Shown here piece by piece: positions 34,050-44,344 of a stretch of 64,000 nt of DNA. The notes beneath the pieces are model-generated. The model saw only the letters and a list, made by a program, of their open reading frames with translations. It did no database searches and was not told where the DNA came from. This DNA comes from Glandiceps talaboti (taxonomy: Eukaryota > Hemichordata > Enteropneusta > Spengelidae), in NCBI RefSeq assembly GCF_964340395.1, contig NC_135567.1, positions 6,369,899-6,433,898 on the forward strand. The letters are read 5' to 3'. The translations under genes were made by a program, and so were the position numbers. The first letter of the stretch is position 1. Each line of letters opens with the position of its first letter.

Positions 34050-34985
34050 AGTACCTACATATAAAAGACTAGCATATGCAGAGACAACAAAGTGCACTTA
34101 CAGTTCACAATGAACAGCTTACCTGTGTTTTTATTTGTACTTTGGTATCCAGCCAATGCCATGCAGTCAACTTAATGTGTGCCATTATGCAGTGTTCCTA
34201 CCTTAAAGCAAACTGGTACACCAGGATACTTTAATATTATCAGATTACTACACACTGAGGCTGGTTTACCCAACCCACTGGAAGACAACTGACTCCTTGA
34301 TATTGTGAAACGTGGCATCTCACGTGGTAATGGATCACCACCAAAGCAAAAACTCCCTATGACACCCACAATTTTATTAGACATTCATACACAGTTGGAT
34401 TTAATCATTCCGTTCAATGCAACCTTCTAGTCAGTCTGCCTAGTAGCCTTCTTCACATTCACAAGAAAGTCTACACTGTTACAACAAATGGCCTAACTAC
34501 CAGCAGATGATAAATATCTCCACAGGTCGGACATTTCATTCTACAAAGACTATGCTATCTTAAGCATAAGACATACCAAGATGATTCAGTACAGACAACG
34601 TGTATTACAATTGTCATTACATGCTATTCCTAATTCTTTTCTTTGTCCAATTGCATCCATTAAACACATACTCCATCTCTGCCCTTCAATCAAAACAACC
34701 AGCCATTTGTTCTCATATGGTTACTCAAAACAGTGATTTCAAAACCCTCAGTTAACACTAACCCACACAAATTTCACTAAATCATTAAAAGTGGAACTAA
34801 TTAGTTGTGGATACAAGTCATCACAGTACTCAAGTCATTCTTTCCACTTTTACATTTAGGGATACCATCAATTTTTATCAAGCATCAAGGTGACTGGTGA
34901 TCCAATGCCTTTGAACTTTATACAATTGCTAACAATGACACTAAGCTTAAGGTCACAAAATCCTTTGCATTGGCGTTATCTTAAT
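34050..34985 (+). pseudogene. DIRS-type tyrosine recombinase, inactivated
   Basis: The plus strand, read across several stops, gives a DIRS-group tyrosine recombinase. Landmarks in order are HTEAGLPNPLED (near 34245), KQKLPMTPTILLDIHTQLDL (34355), CLVAFFTFTRKSTLLQ with the first catalytic-type Arg near 34463, RHTKMIQYRQRVLQL (34570), FLCPIASIKHIL (34640), HSFHF (34836) and a final LLTMTLSLRSQ (34928). In active family members the HSF motif continues with Arg and the last box carries the nucleophile Tyr; here those positions are His and apparently Leu. With the in-frame stops, this copy is dead. No inverted termini were recognised. Confidence 0.8.
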
Positions 34986-35399
34986 TATGACGTGGACAAG
35001 TAAAACTGCAATTTGTACATAGTGTTAGTTCACTGTGTCAATGTAGGAGATTTTCAGAATTCACCACATTTGCTGTTTGTCATATATAAATAAAAATTGA
35101 CCCTTGACCTTTGACACCAACACTTGGCTGGTGCTATTTATTATTTGTATTGTTAGCTGTTTGATAGTCATTTAAGTGTAATTATGATGAAAATATCCAG
35201 GCCATGCCCTTCCATATCAACTAATAGGCCAAACATGTGCTCACTTAATAACAAATATTAATGCTTTGACGTTGAATATTGCAAATTCTATTGTTTATAT
35301 ATGTAGATATGAGGAGCTCAAAATTGGATTCATTTCAACCATAAAGTCTATGTAACACAAAAAATAAACTTGTCTTAACCGGCTTTGGGTCTAACCAAG
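34986..35399. other. AT-rich DNA with a DR1-like motif
   Basis: TGACCCTTGACCTTTGACAC at 35099-35118 includes a DR1-like nuclear-receptor half-site pair. No gene recognised. Confidence 0.4.
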
Positions 35400-35660
35400 G
35401 TTTCACCAGATAATCCGACATCATATTTAACCATGGTCAAACATGTTCATCCATGATCCCCAAAAAATTCAGCTGTGCCTTATACACCACGGTGGACCAT
35501 GATTGACTGTGGTTTTGCATCATGGAATTTTGACAGTGAATGACATGGTGCCAATTACCAAGCATGGTCAACCATGGTTACTACCACAGTCAGAACACGG
35601 TCAACCATGGTAATTGACCATAGTGAACCAAGTTCTTACCATAGTTAACCATGTTGCAGA
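35400..35660. repeat. CCATGG-rich palindromic cluster
   Basis: AACCATGGTCAA-like words recur on both strands: TTAACCATGGTCAAA, CAACCATGGTTAC, CAACCATGGTAATTGACCAT and ACCATGATTG. This suggests a degenerate palindromic element. Confidence 0.5.
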
Positions 35661-35683
35661 AAGCAGGGAATTGATAGACTTAC

Positions 35684-35773
35684 CCAAGATTCATTTGTAT
35701 CATTCACACCATAACCATTCTCCAAGCAGGATTTAACCTTCTCTATATTTCCACTCCCAGCAGCAATGAGAAA
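35684..35773 (-). CDS. Ankyrin-repeat exon, likely first repeat of an array
   Basis: Read on the minus strand, this 90-bp exon encodes 30 residues: FLIAAGSGNIEKVKSCLENG, then YGVNDTNESW. That pattern (hydrophobic start, AAGSGN, KV..CL, N/D-rich turn) is typical of the N-terminal capping repeat of an ankyrin domain. An AG acceptor after TTTTATATT precedes it and GTAAGT follows; both borders are phase 0. The next repeat (starting with the TxLHY box) would lie on another exon, consistent with 18796-18894 downstream on this strand. Since it looks like a first repeat, exons at 61.6 and 48.6 kb may belong to a separate upstream gene. Confidence 0.75.
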
Positions 35774-35918
35774 CTAATATAAAACAAACATATGTAATGT
35801 TTAGACTAATTTACACCATTTTTACAAATTATGTCAAAATGAAATCAAAAAGTTGCTTCCTGTAAACACAGTGTTAATAATATCTCAATATTTCCTTTTA
35901 GATGACAGTGAATATGTA

Positions 35919-36165
35919 TGTCAATAACTTACAGTAAATATTAATACCTAAGGTAATTTACCTATTATGTCAATAACTTACAGTAAATATGAATACATAA
36001 GGTAATTACCTATTATGTCAATAACTTACAGTCAATATGAATACATAAGGTAATTACCTATTATGTCAATAACTTACAGTAAATATGAATACATAAGGTA
36101 ATTACCTATTATGTCAATAACTTACAGTAAATATGAATACATAAGGTAATTACCTATTATGTCAT
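35919..36165. repeat. Five tandem copies of a 48-bp repeat
   Basis: TGTCAATAACTTACAG starts units at 35919, 35968, 36016, 36064 and 36112. Each unit contains AGGTAATTACCT, a perfect 12-bp palindrome (with one extra T in the first unit). The array runs directly into the next one. Confidence 0.9.
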
Positions 36166-36760
36166 TTTTATCTCATTGTGTTTGCATTTTTATCTCATTT
36201 TGTTCACATTTTTATTTCAATCTCTCATTTTGTTCACATTTTTATTCCAACATCTCATTGTGTTTGCATTTTTATCTCATTGTGTTCACATTTTGAATTC
36301 TACCTCTCATTGTGTTTGCATTTTTATCTCATTGTGTTTGCATTTTTATTCCAACATCTCATTGTGTTTGCATTTTTATCTCATTGTGTTCACATTTTGA
36401 ATTCTACCTCTCATTGTGTTTGCATTTTTATCTCATTGTGTTTGCATTTTTATTTCAACCTCTCATTGTGTTTGCATTTTTATTTAATTGTGTTCACATT
36501 TTTTTTCATTTTTATCTCAGTGTTTGCATTTTTATTTCAACCTCTCATTTTGTTTGCATTTTTATCACATTTTGTTCACATTTTTATTCCAACATCTCAT
36601 TATTTGCATTTTTATCTCATTGTGTTCACATTTTTATTTCAATCTCTCATTTTTTTTGCATTTTTATCTCATTGTGTTTGCATTTTTATTTCAACCTCTC
36701 ATTTCGTTTGCATTTTTATGTAATTGTGTTCACATTTTTATTATTATTATTATCATTATT
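36162..36760 (+). repeat. Left inverted tandem array of a foldback-like structure
   Basis: Irregular tandem copies of TTTGCATTTTTATCTCATTG, TGTTCACATTTTTAT and TTCAACCTCTCATTTTG. The same words in reverse complement make up 38205-38735 and 41560-41680. Reading frames rich in CLHFY are artefacts. Confidence 0.9.
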
Positions 36761-37220
36761 ATTATTTTAATGTTGCATAAGTACACTTTAAGGCCTGTCC
36801 CACAATCCTTTACACAAAATGGCTGGTACAAATGGTTTGACACGGGCTAATGAACTGCTAGCAATTACTGATTCCCTTCGATTGTCATCCCAAGTTGGAT
36901 CATTAGTCCAAGAACATGAAGAAACAACTGTGTTCTCAACAACACCCAATCATCGGGTAGAATGTTCGATTGAACTGAATACTCCAAAATATGTCCATGG
37001 AAACAACATAATATATCCATATGCCTATAATAGCCATAGCCATAGTATGATAAGTGAAACTGCGACTGATGAAGAGACCCTATAGTTGGTTTCAAAATGT
37101 TCATCTAGAAGGATCAACTATTAAGCTTACCGAACATATCGCTAAAAGTTTCCCTACACAAACCAACCCAAAATTGTAAGGGTTCCAACCTGTACATAGC
37201 AACCACACGGCTGGTTAACT
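36761..37220. other. Inner region between inverted arrays, with an 88-codon frame
   Basis: A plus-strand ATG at 36819 opens 88 codons (MAGTNGLTRANELLAITDSL at its start) with balanced composition, unlike neighbouring repeat frames. No family recognised and no splice context seen. It may be a captured fragment or chance. Confidence 0.3.
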
Positions 37221-37920
37221 CTATCCAAAATACCATACAACCTGGATGAATTTTGTCCATGTTCGGAGCCCCATCCCCCTTTCATACATATCTGTAGAAC
37301 ATTTTATAACCTCAACTTTTCTTGAACCTTGAGATGTTTGGCAAATTTCTACACCACCTGCATTTTTTATTTTGGGATACGCATCACTCAAAAACTCAAT
37401 CATCTCCAAGCCATTTAAATTAACAGGCATGTGTAATTTTTTTCTCACCAAGGCCAGCTTTCACCAATTCCCTCTTTTCCTGCAAAGTAGGAACCCAATC
37501 CTAACGCGACCCAAACGTGTGGCCAAGTTGGACGCCCGGCTGGTCGACTCCATGAGTGGGATGCAGATGCAGTGCCCTCACAGACCTGCCATGACGAGGA
37601 CGACTCCTAGAATGAAAACACCTACTCGACCAACTCACTCCGTAGCACTTGTGTCTCCGATGTTGGAGTAGCTGTAGTCATAATCTGGGCACGGGTTGGC
37701 GGTGTCTATAGAGCTTAGCATGATTTGACATTGCGTGGAGAGTCCCCAACATGCCCGACGCTCGATTGTGATTGAGAGACGATAGGTGATGTGATCAAAG
37801 GGGGTAGCGGCGCGCGTTCTTCCTCCGGATAGAGCTTGTCTAAGCAAGCTGCTGGCCTCATTCAGTGCCTGACATGCCTCAGATATCATGGCACTGTTCA
37901 GAGAAGCGAATCTGTCTGTA
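37221..37920 (-). pseudogene. G2E3/HECT-type E3 ligase-like fragment, frame-broken
   Basis: Two minus-strand pieces resemble the N-terminal half of the multicopy invertebrate proteins usually annotated as G2/M phase-specific E3 ubiquitin ligase-like. The upstream piece (37635-37889) has MISEACQALNEASSLLRQAL near its start. Downstream come RELVKAGLGEKK in one frame near 37460 and, in another, LHMPVNLNGLEMIEFLSDAY followed by PKIKNAGGVEIC and SRKVEVI (37221-37451). Frame changes and stops separate them, and no HECT catalytic domain follows. In intact members this region precedes the HECT domain that transfers ubiquitin. It sits between inverted tandem arrays, suggesting capture by a mobile structure. 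The family call rests on remembered patterns. Confidence 0.45.
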
Positions 37921-38204
37921 CTAGAAGTATTGGAGTGGCCGCTGCCCCACTTCTACGATGACCAGACGATATTTTCAACCACGGAAACATGTGCCCTTTA
38001 ACTTAGTACTTTATTATCACAGATGATTGAAAGTTTCACGAAAGCGTGACACTGAACAAAGAGTCCAGTCACCTTTAAGTACAGGTGTCAAAAACTTCCT
38101 AAATCTGTCCAACGAACTAAAACGATAGCGAAAGTATTTATTTCGGGTAAAATTTAAGTATTTCACACTGACAGGAAAGCCAACTCTAGGCTAGGGAGAT
38201 ACAT

Positions 38205-38735
38205 AAATTATGATAATGAGATAGATAATAAAAATGTGAACACAATGACAACCAAATAAAAATGTGAACACAATTAGATAAATATGCAAACAAAATAAGA
38301 GGTTGAAATAAAAATGCAAACACAATGAGATAAAAATGCAAACACAATGAGAGGTTAAAATAAAAATGTGAACAAAATGAGATAAAAATGCAAACAAAAT
38401 GAGAGGTTGAAATAAAAATGCAAGCACAATGAGATGTTGGAATAAAAATGTGAACACAATGAGATAAAAATGCAAACAAAATGGGAGATTTAAATAAAAA
38501 TGTGAACACAATTAGATAAAAATGCAAACAAAATGGGAGATTTAAATAAAAATGCAAACACAATGAGATAAAAATGCAAACAAAATGAGAGATTGAAATA
38601 AAAATGTGAAAACAATTAGACAAAAATGCAAACAAAATGGGAGATTTAAATAAAAATGCAAACACAATGAGATGAAAATGCAAACAAACTGAGAGGTTGA
38701 AATAAAAATGCAAACAAAATGGGAGATTTAAATAA
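38205..38735 (-). repeat. Right inverted tandem array
   Basis: Units AAAAATGCAAACAAAATGAG, AGGTTGAAATAAAAATG and TGTGAACACAATGAGATAAA are reverse complements of the left array at 36162-36760. Confidence 0.92.
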
Positions 38736-39142
38736 CAAGCGACCTATCGGTCAGAATAGCTCCGCTGTTTTTTTTTTAATTTTATTTTTTATTTTGGTGA
38801 CATGTAGAAGTGGTTCAGTTCTTCAGCTCTTTACTATGCAGTTTTGTTTTAGCGATGCAATAAAGTGGTTAGTGGTTTCATATGATGTCTCACTATAAAA
38901 CACATTTTACACAGAAGTTGGTAATGTATTGTACTTTTATACCATAGTCACCATTTTATAACAAAAATTTACTGTTATGAAAAATTGCACAAAATCTCAG
39001 AAAAAAAATGACTGGGAAATGCACACAACAACAACAAAAAAATTTCTAACAAATTTACCAAGTCAACAACATTCAACTTGTACTAGTTGTAGTAGATATA
39101 TATATAGGGAAGAAATGTATTAATCGCCATCTTAGTTTCCGT

Positions 39143-39286
39143 ATGGCGACAATCCCCAACTACCCGAAAGAGAATCATTCTCAGCCAACAGGGTTTGACA
39201 CTGGAGTAAAAAAGTCACTATCCCACATGACTAGTAAAATTGATAACGTAGTAGTCCTGCAAAAAAATTGGTGGTCCTATCTTTAA
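39143..39286 (+). other. Short open frame of unknown status
   Basis: An ATG opens 47 codons starting MATIPNYPKENHSQPTGFD, ending at TAA. Composition is coding-like, but there is no homology or splice context that I recognise. Confidence 0.2.
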
Positions 39287-40534
39287 GTGCTTTCGCTTGT
39301 TCACTTAGGCTCTTCATCTCTCTTAGTTTTTGCTCTACTTCTAATTCACTTTTCCAAACCCCATATTTATTTCAAACCGTGTGTTGTAATTGAACTGTCT
39401 ATTTCTTTGTAGTTGTTTGTGCATCATCAACTCCTTACTGTAATTTTATTCTCTTTTTCATGTTTTGGAACTTCTTCTCTTTTTTTGTTGCTTTCTGTGA
39501 GTAGTTTGTCTTAATTGGAGGGGGGAGTAATAAGATGTTATGTGGTCTTATTTCTAGCTTAAATACTACATAACATTTCTGGTACACATTGATCTAACTA
39601 TTGCATTTTTAAAAGACAAAAAATTACCTTCCCATGGAGCAAGTCTTTATAGTGTTCTCCTTAGTGCATATTAGAATGTATTTACAACATAAAAATAAAT
39701 AAATTTGAAGGTTACCAGCAGTTACAGCAAAATTTTGTTACTAATTACATGTACAAGTCACCTCGTCTATTTTCGTGTCTATGTACTTCCGGGTTGACAT
39801 AAATGTTAAACGTGATAGTCGGCCCTATAATTACTAAGAAATGACAAAACCGTTCGCAAAATAAAGTTCAGGATTTTAATTTTTCAAACTGAATATCAAT
39901 ATCCACTACACATTCAATAACTGGTTTCGCGTATTTAGAAATGTGCCCCAAAACATGAACACGGAACACGGAACACGGAATCGTCTACACGGCACAAAAA
40001 ATCCTACCTGAGGATGGGGCTAGTGTTACTAAGTTAGCAGTTTCATTGTAGGCTGTAAGTTGTACCGGTAAAAAAAACGATCATCACATCATGTAGGAAG
40101 TACAAAAACATAGAACACGTTGTTTTCTTGCTGAATAAACTCACTGAAATAACAACACGGTCAAATTGCGTCTTCGATTTTGACAGCCTCCATTGTTATG
40201 ATTGGGCTTCACTTAGTTCCGTTGAACGTGGCCGGGCGAACGCTGACATCCAATTTGTACAGCGCTTTTACAAAGGGAGCTCGTCAATTACCTACCGAAT
40301 AATTAACTCAGAAACGTAGTTTAAATACTAACTGATCTAAAAATTACTGTTCAGAAAGACTACGCATCCGTACATAAATACGAATTCATGCGACAAAGAT
40401 TTCAACTTTACTACTTGTTACAGTCTCACTAATACATCCATGGTCCAAGTAAGCCCCGATAGTACGTGAGAAAATCGTCTCAAACTAGCGATACAACTTT
40501 CAAAATATAACTTGACATGTTAGAGTTATACAAT

Positions 40535-40830
40535 TCAAGACGGGTTTTCACTCGAAAACAACAATTCTGTGAATAATGACACTGAACGCAGCGATTTCTC
40601 GGACGATGTTACCACTGCACTGTAAGTAACGTATGGCTGACAACGACTTGCTTCTGGGTTAGTCCCTCCTGCATCCGGGTACTTGGGATTGTCGCCGTAC
40701 GGAACTACCACATCGGTAATTTTGACGCTGTAATTTTGCCACCAATATTGATCGTACAAAAACAAAACTCCATAAATGAACCACAAAGTACTTTCCCTTT
40801 CAAAATGTGGTAATTTTAGAAAGAGTATTA
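40535..40830 (-). other. Open coding-like segment with hydrophobic start
   Basis: The minus-strand frame reads FIYGVLFLYDQYWWQNY, then VVVPYGDNPKYPDAGGTNPE and a serine-rich end, closing at 40535. It lacks an ATG within the open part, so it would have to be an exon. An AG precedes GGAAAGTAC near 40797. A membrane anchor followed by an extracellular part is possible. No family recognised. The surrounding 39.8-40.9 kb is richer in CpG than average. Confidence 0.3.
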
Positions 40831-41559
40831 TCGTTTTTATTGACGACTGACTCTGTCAAAAATCGTTCGATACACTTCAGTTCAGGCATGGAAGACTTCT
40901 CACAATGATAATGAGGTGCATATACTGGAATGAACCATTCTGTAGGAGGGGTGGAGAACTGGATTTGAAGTTTACAAACAAACCTTTTTCGAACAAATAT
41001 TTGTCATTTGGGCGCACAATGCGTAGAATTAAGACTATAGCACATATTACATTGCTTGTTTGACGTCAATAGTGTCTTTTGAAAAGTTGCACTTTACCTA
41101 AAGTCATGCTGACTGATTTCCAATATGGCGTCGGTCATTATGCTCATTAACATATTCATTTTTTTTTCAAATTTCAAAAAAAAAATCATAAAAAATAGAA
41201 GAGAAGACGTGCTGACTTGAAATTAACAAATCTAAGTAAGCTACCCCCTGTGCATCAACACACCAGATATCAAAGCAATCTGATTTTAAGTTTATGAGGA
41301 GTTGATGAAAATGTCATTTTTGGAAAAAAAATCATAAAAAATTGAAAATGGCACAGATCAACTTGGCATGAACAAATCTGAATAGCCTCCCCCCAGGGAA
41401 CATGCACACCAAATATCGAAGAATTCCGACTGTCACTTTCAGAGTAGAAAGTGAAAATATAAAAGTTTGACGGACACCTATGATTCACTCTACTCTCTAT
41501 ACCTCAATACCCACCTATACCTAAAGCTACGCTTTCAGCTTTCGCTGACAGCGGAGCTA

Positions 41560-41680
41560 AAAATGCAAACACAATGAGATAAAAATGCAAACAAAATGAG
41601 AGGTTGAAATAAAAATGTGAACACAATTAGATAAAAATGGAGACAAAATGGGAGAATAAAATGAAAATGTAAACTAAAAA
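41560..41680 (-). repeat. Continuation of the right tandem array
   Basis: AAAAATGCAAACACAATGAG and AGGTTGAAATAAAAATGTG continue the 38205-38735 array after the 2.8-kb insertion. Confidence 0.85.
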
Positions 41681-41682
41681 AA

Positions 41683-43125
41683 ATACCGCCAATGGCGTTG
41701 TAGCACAACTGTACAGTTTCTAATAGTTTATCCATATGCTAGTCCATGCTAACAATAAGTGGTCATTTGTTGAATAACTATCCAGTTGCCTAGCCAACAA
41801 TGTTGCTATCTTTACGATATATGCTATCATTTGGCTGTTGTTATGGGCGTGGTCATGTTGTTAGATATATTTGCATACATTTTTGTATGTTTTTGTTCAC
41901 TTGTGTATGAATTCCTGATAATATCTTTGCAATATTCGTGATTATTTGGCTGTTGCTATGGCGTGGTCTTGTTGCTAGGCATATTTACATACATTTTTTG
42001 AATGTCTATTCAATTGTCTATTAATCACTTGTTATCTTTGCAATATATGTGATCATTTGGCTGTTGCTATGGGTGTGGTCTTGTTGCTAGGCACATTTGC
42101 ATACATTTTTTGAATGTTTGTTCATGTCTTTCTATTCCTGTTGTTATCTTTGCAATATTCGTGATTATTTGACTGTTGCTATGGGCGTGGTCATGTTGCT
42201 AGGCAAATTTACATACATTTTTTGAATGTTTATTCAATTGTCTATTAATTCCTGTTGTTATCTTTGTGAAATACACGACCATTTGGTTGTTGCTATGGGC
42301 GTGGTCATGGTTGCTAGGGTATTTGCAAACATTTTTTGAATGTTTACTCATTTGCCTACCAGATGATGTTGTTATTTGACCAAAATATACTGCCATTTGG
42401 TTGTTGCTAAGGGTGTGGTCATGGTCGCTAGGGCCAATTTTGTCAAATGGTTTGAAGAAAATCTGCATAATTACACTTTCAGAAACATCTCACCAAGTTT
42501 CAGACTCATTGACCAAGTACTTTTTGAGATATAAGTTTTTGACCAAAAATGAACATTTTTACACCTAATTTGCATATCACTCATGGAATCATTGTATGTT
42601 TAATATTTCTTCGTCCATACATCCCTAGATACATTCCCATTAAATTTCAGCCCAATCTGCTCAGTAGTTTTGGAATTATAGATTTTTAACCTAAAAGACA
42701 CATTTTTAGCCCTAATTTGCATATCACTCATGGAATCATTGTGTGCTTAATATTTCTTCGTCCATACATCCCTAGATACATTCCCATTAAATTTCAGCCC
42801 AATCTGCTCAGTACTTTTGGAATTATAGATTTTTAACCTAAAAGACACATTTTTAGCCCCAATTTGCATATCACTGATGGAATCATCATGTCATGAACAA
42901 ATCTTACTTTACATCCCCTTAAGAATGTTCCCACCTAATTTCGCACCAATCTGCCCAGTAGTTTCTGAGTTTAAGTTTTTTGACCAAAAACCACATTTTT
43001 TGACCAAAATCACACACCTGTGATGCGATCATTTTGATTTTGAACAATTTCCCAACTAGACACCCAAGGTAATGGACCCACCAAATATAATGGCAATCGG
43101 TTCAGCGGTTTTTGACTTTAAGTTG

Positions 43126-43193
<68 letters not shown>

Positions 43194-43256
43194 GACAGAC
43201 AGACAGACGCCGGGCGATCCCTATAGCACTACTGAACCTCAGTTCAGTTGTGCTAA
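41683..43256 (+). mobile_element. Microsatellite-cored element, longest complete copy
   Basis: The 5' end is ACCGCCAATGGCGTTG then TAGCACAACTG (41701-41711). Six ~110-115-bp units with CTATGGGCGTGGTC follow, then the conserved middle and three to four ~147-bp units (TTTGCATATCACT at 42570, 42717 and 42864). (CA)n at 43130-43188 and (GACA)n at 43189-43207 precede the hairpin TAGCACTACTGAAC - CTCA - GTTCAGTTGTGCTA ending at 43255. The 5' and 3' 11-mers are exact inverted repeats. No protein is encoded, so it is non-autonomous. Confidence 0.8.
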
Positions 43257-43689
43257 TAAAGTTAAGACAAGTGTTTTGGCATTAATCTCACCTCATAGTA
43301 GTGTCCATGGTAGTTTAGTACCTACATTTGGGTTTCTTTGTATAGTTCAGTGGTACATTGCAAATTCTATATCAATTATTTGATTGTTAATGGGATCACA
43401 TTATTACATGAGCACAAGACACAGTGTGATCTCAAGGAAGCCATCACAAGTGAAATACATTAAAGTGAAATGTTAGATGTCAGACTGACAAAGGAATCTT
43501 TGTCTTTGCGTTAACACTGTTACTGTATTAAAATGAGCCATTTTAGCTCTATGTTGTGAATGTATTTCGGTAGTTAATTTGTATATTCCTTTTATAGCGG
43601 AAATAAGTGGAATTAACAAACTATAGTAAAAATCTAAATTAGATTTCGTCAAAGATTTACAATGCCGTCGATTGATATTTGAAAAATGT
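43257..43689. other. Spacer, nothing recognised
   Basis: AT-rich, no supported features. Confidence 0.4.
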
Positions 43690-44008
43690 TGTGCCAATGG
43701 CGTTATACCACAACTGTACAGATTTTAAAAATGTTTATGCACATGGATACAGTATAGGTATTGATTTTTACCCCTAATTTGCATATCACTGATGGGATCA
43801 TCATGTCGTGAACACTTCTTAATTTAAACACCCTTAAGAATGTTCCCATCAAATTTCACACCGATCTGCCCAGTAGTTTTTTTATCCAAATCATACACCG
43901 ATGGTAAGATCATTCTCATCTGAACAATTTCTCAACTATACACCCAAGTAAATACACCCAATGGATTTTGACTTTAAGTTGTTTACACACATCCACACAC
44001 ATCCACAC

Positions 44009-44063
<55 letters not shown>

Positions 44064-44118
44064 CTTAGTGATGCCTATATTATAACACTACTGAACCTTA
44101 TCAGTTCAGTTGTGCTAA
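43690..44118 (+). mobile_element. Microsatellite-cored element, short internally deleted copy
   Basis: The 5' end (GCCAATGGCGTTATACCACAACTG, first 20 bases GCCAATGGCGTTATACCACA) at 43693-43716 is followed directly by the 3' unit, (CAGA)n at 44011-44063 and a hairpin ending GTTCAGTTGTGCTA at 44117. The 5' tandem array is absent. A second tail with CACACA and GGCACTACTGAATTTAGTTC follows at 44140-44227. Confidence 0.75.
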
Positions 44119-44252
44119 AAAAAACATACATCCTCATAGCTTTTGACTTTAAGTTGTTCACACACACACAACACATACACACTTCTCGATGCCTATGGCA
44201 CTACTGAATTTAGTTCAGTTGTGCTAAAAAAAATATACATCATCAGCTTACC

Positions 44253-44275
44253 GCCCCCCCCCCCCTCCCCCAACC
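44253..44275. repeat. Poly-C run
   Basis: C-rich homopolymer tract. Confidence 0.9.
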
Positions 44276-44344
44276 CACCAACATTTGAAATCATACAGAG
44301 ATCACTTCCATAATGCAGTCTCCAGCATTATGGATTCTACTTAT

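Larger units (their letters stand above)
38740..41559. mobile_element. ~2.8-kb insertion with short inverted ends inside the array
   Basis: The tandem array stops at about 38735 and resumes in the same orientation at 41560. TAGCTCCGCTGT (38757-38768) near the left edge is matched by ACAGCGGAGCTA (41549-41560) at the right edge, a 12-bp terminal inverted repeat. The right end also holds two related blocks (41190-41290 and 41320-41430) with AAAAAATCATAAAAAAT and ACCAAATATC-like words. No transposase is recognised. A 40-bp imperfect palindrome starting TGTTATGTGGT lies at 39537-39576. Confidence 0.55.

Noticed and set aside
34172-34384. 70-codon minus-strand frame
   Set aside because: Antisense to the DIRS-type recombinase remnant.
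36176-36850. Hydrophobic CLHFYLIVFAF frames resembling membrane segments
   Set aside because: They come from T-rich tandem repeat sequence; the reverse-complement array at 38.2 kb gives the same frames on the other strand.
39526-39600. Possible LTR start (GGAGGGGGGAGTAATAAG then TGTTATG)
   Set aside because: Resembles a polypurine tract plus LTR start, but no second LTR or pol sequence was found nearby; only the short palindrome is certain.
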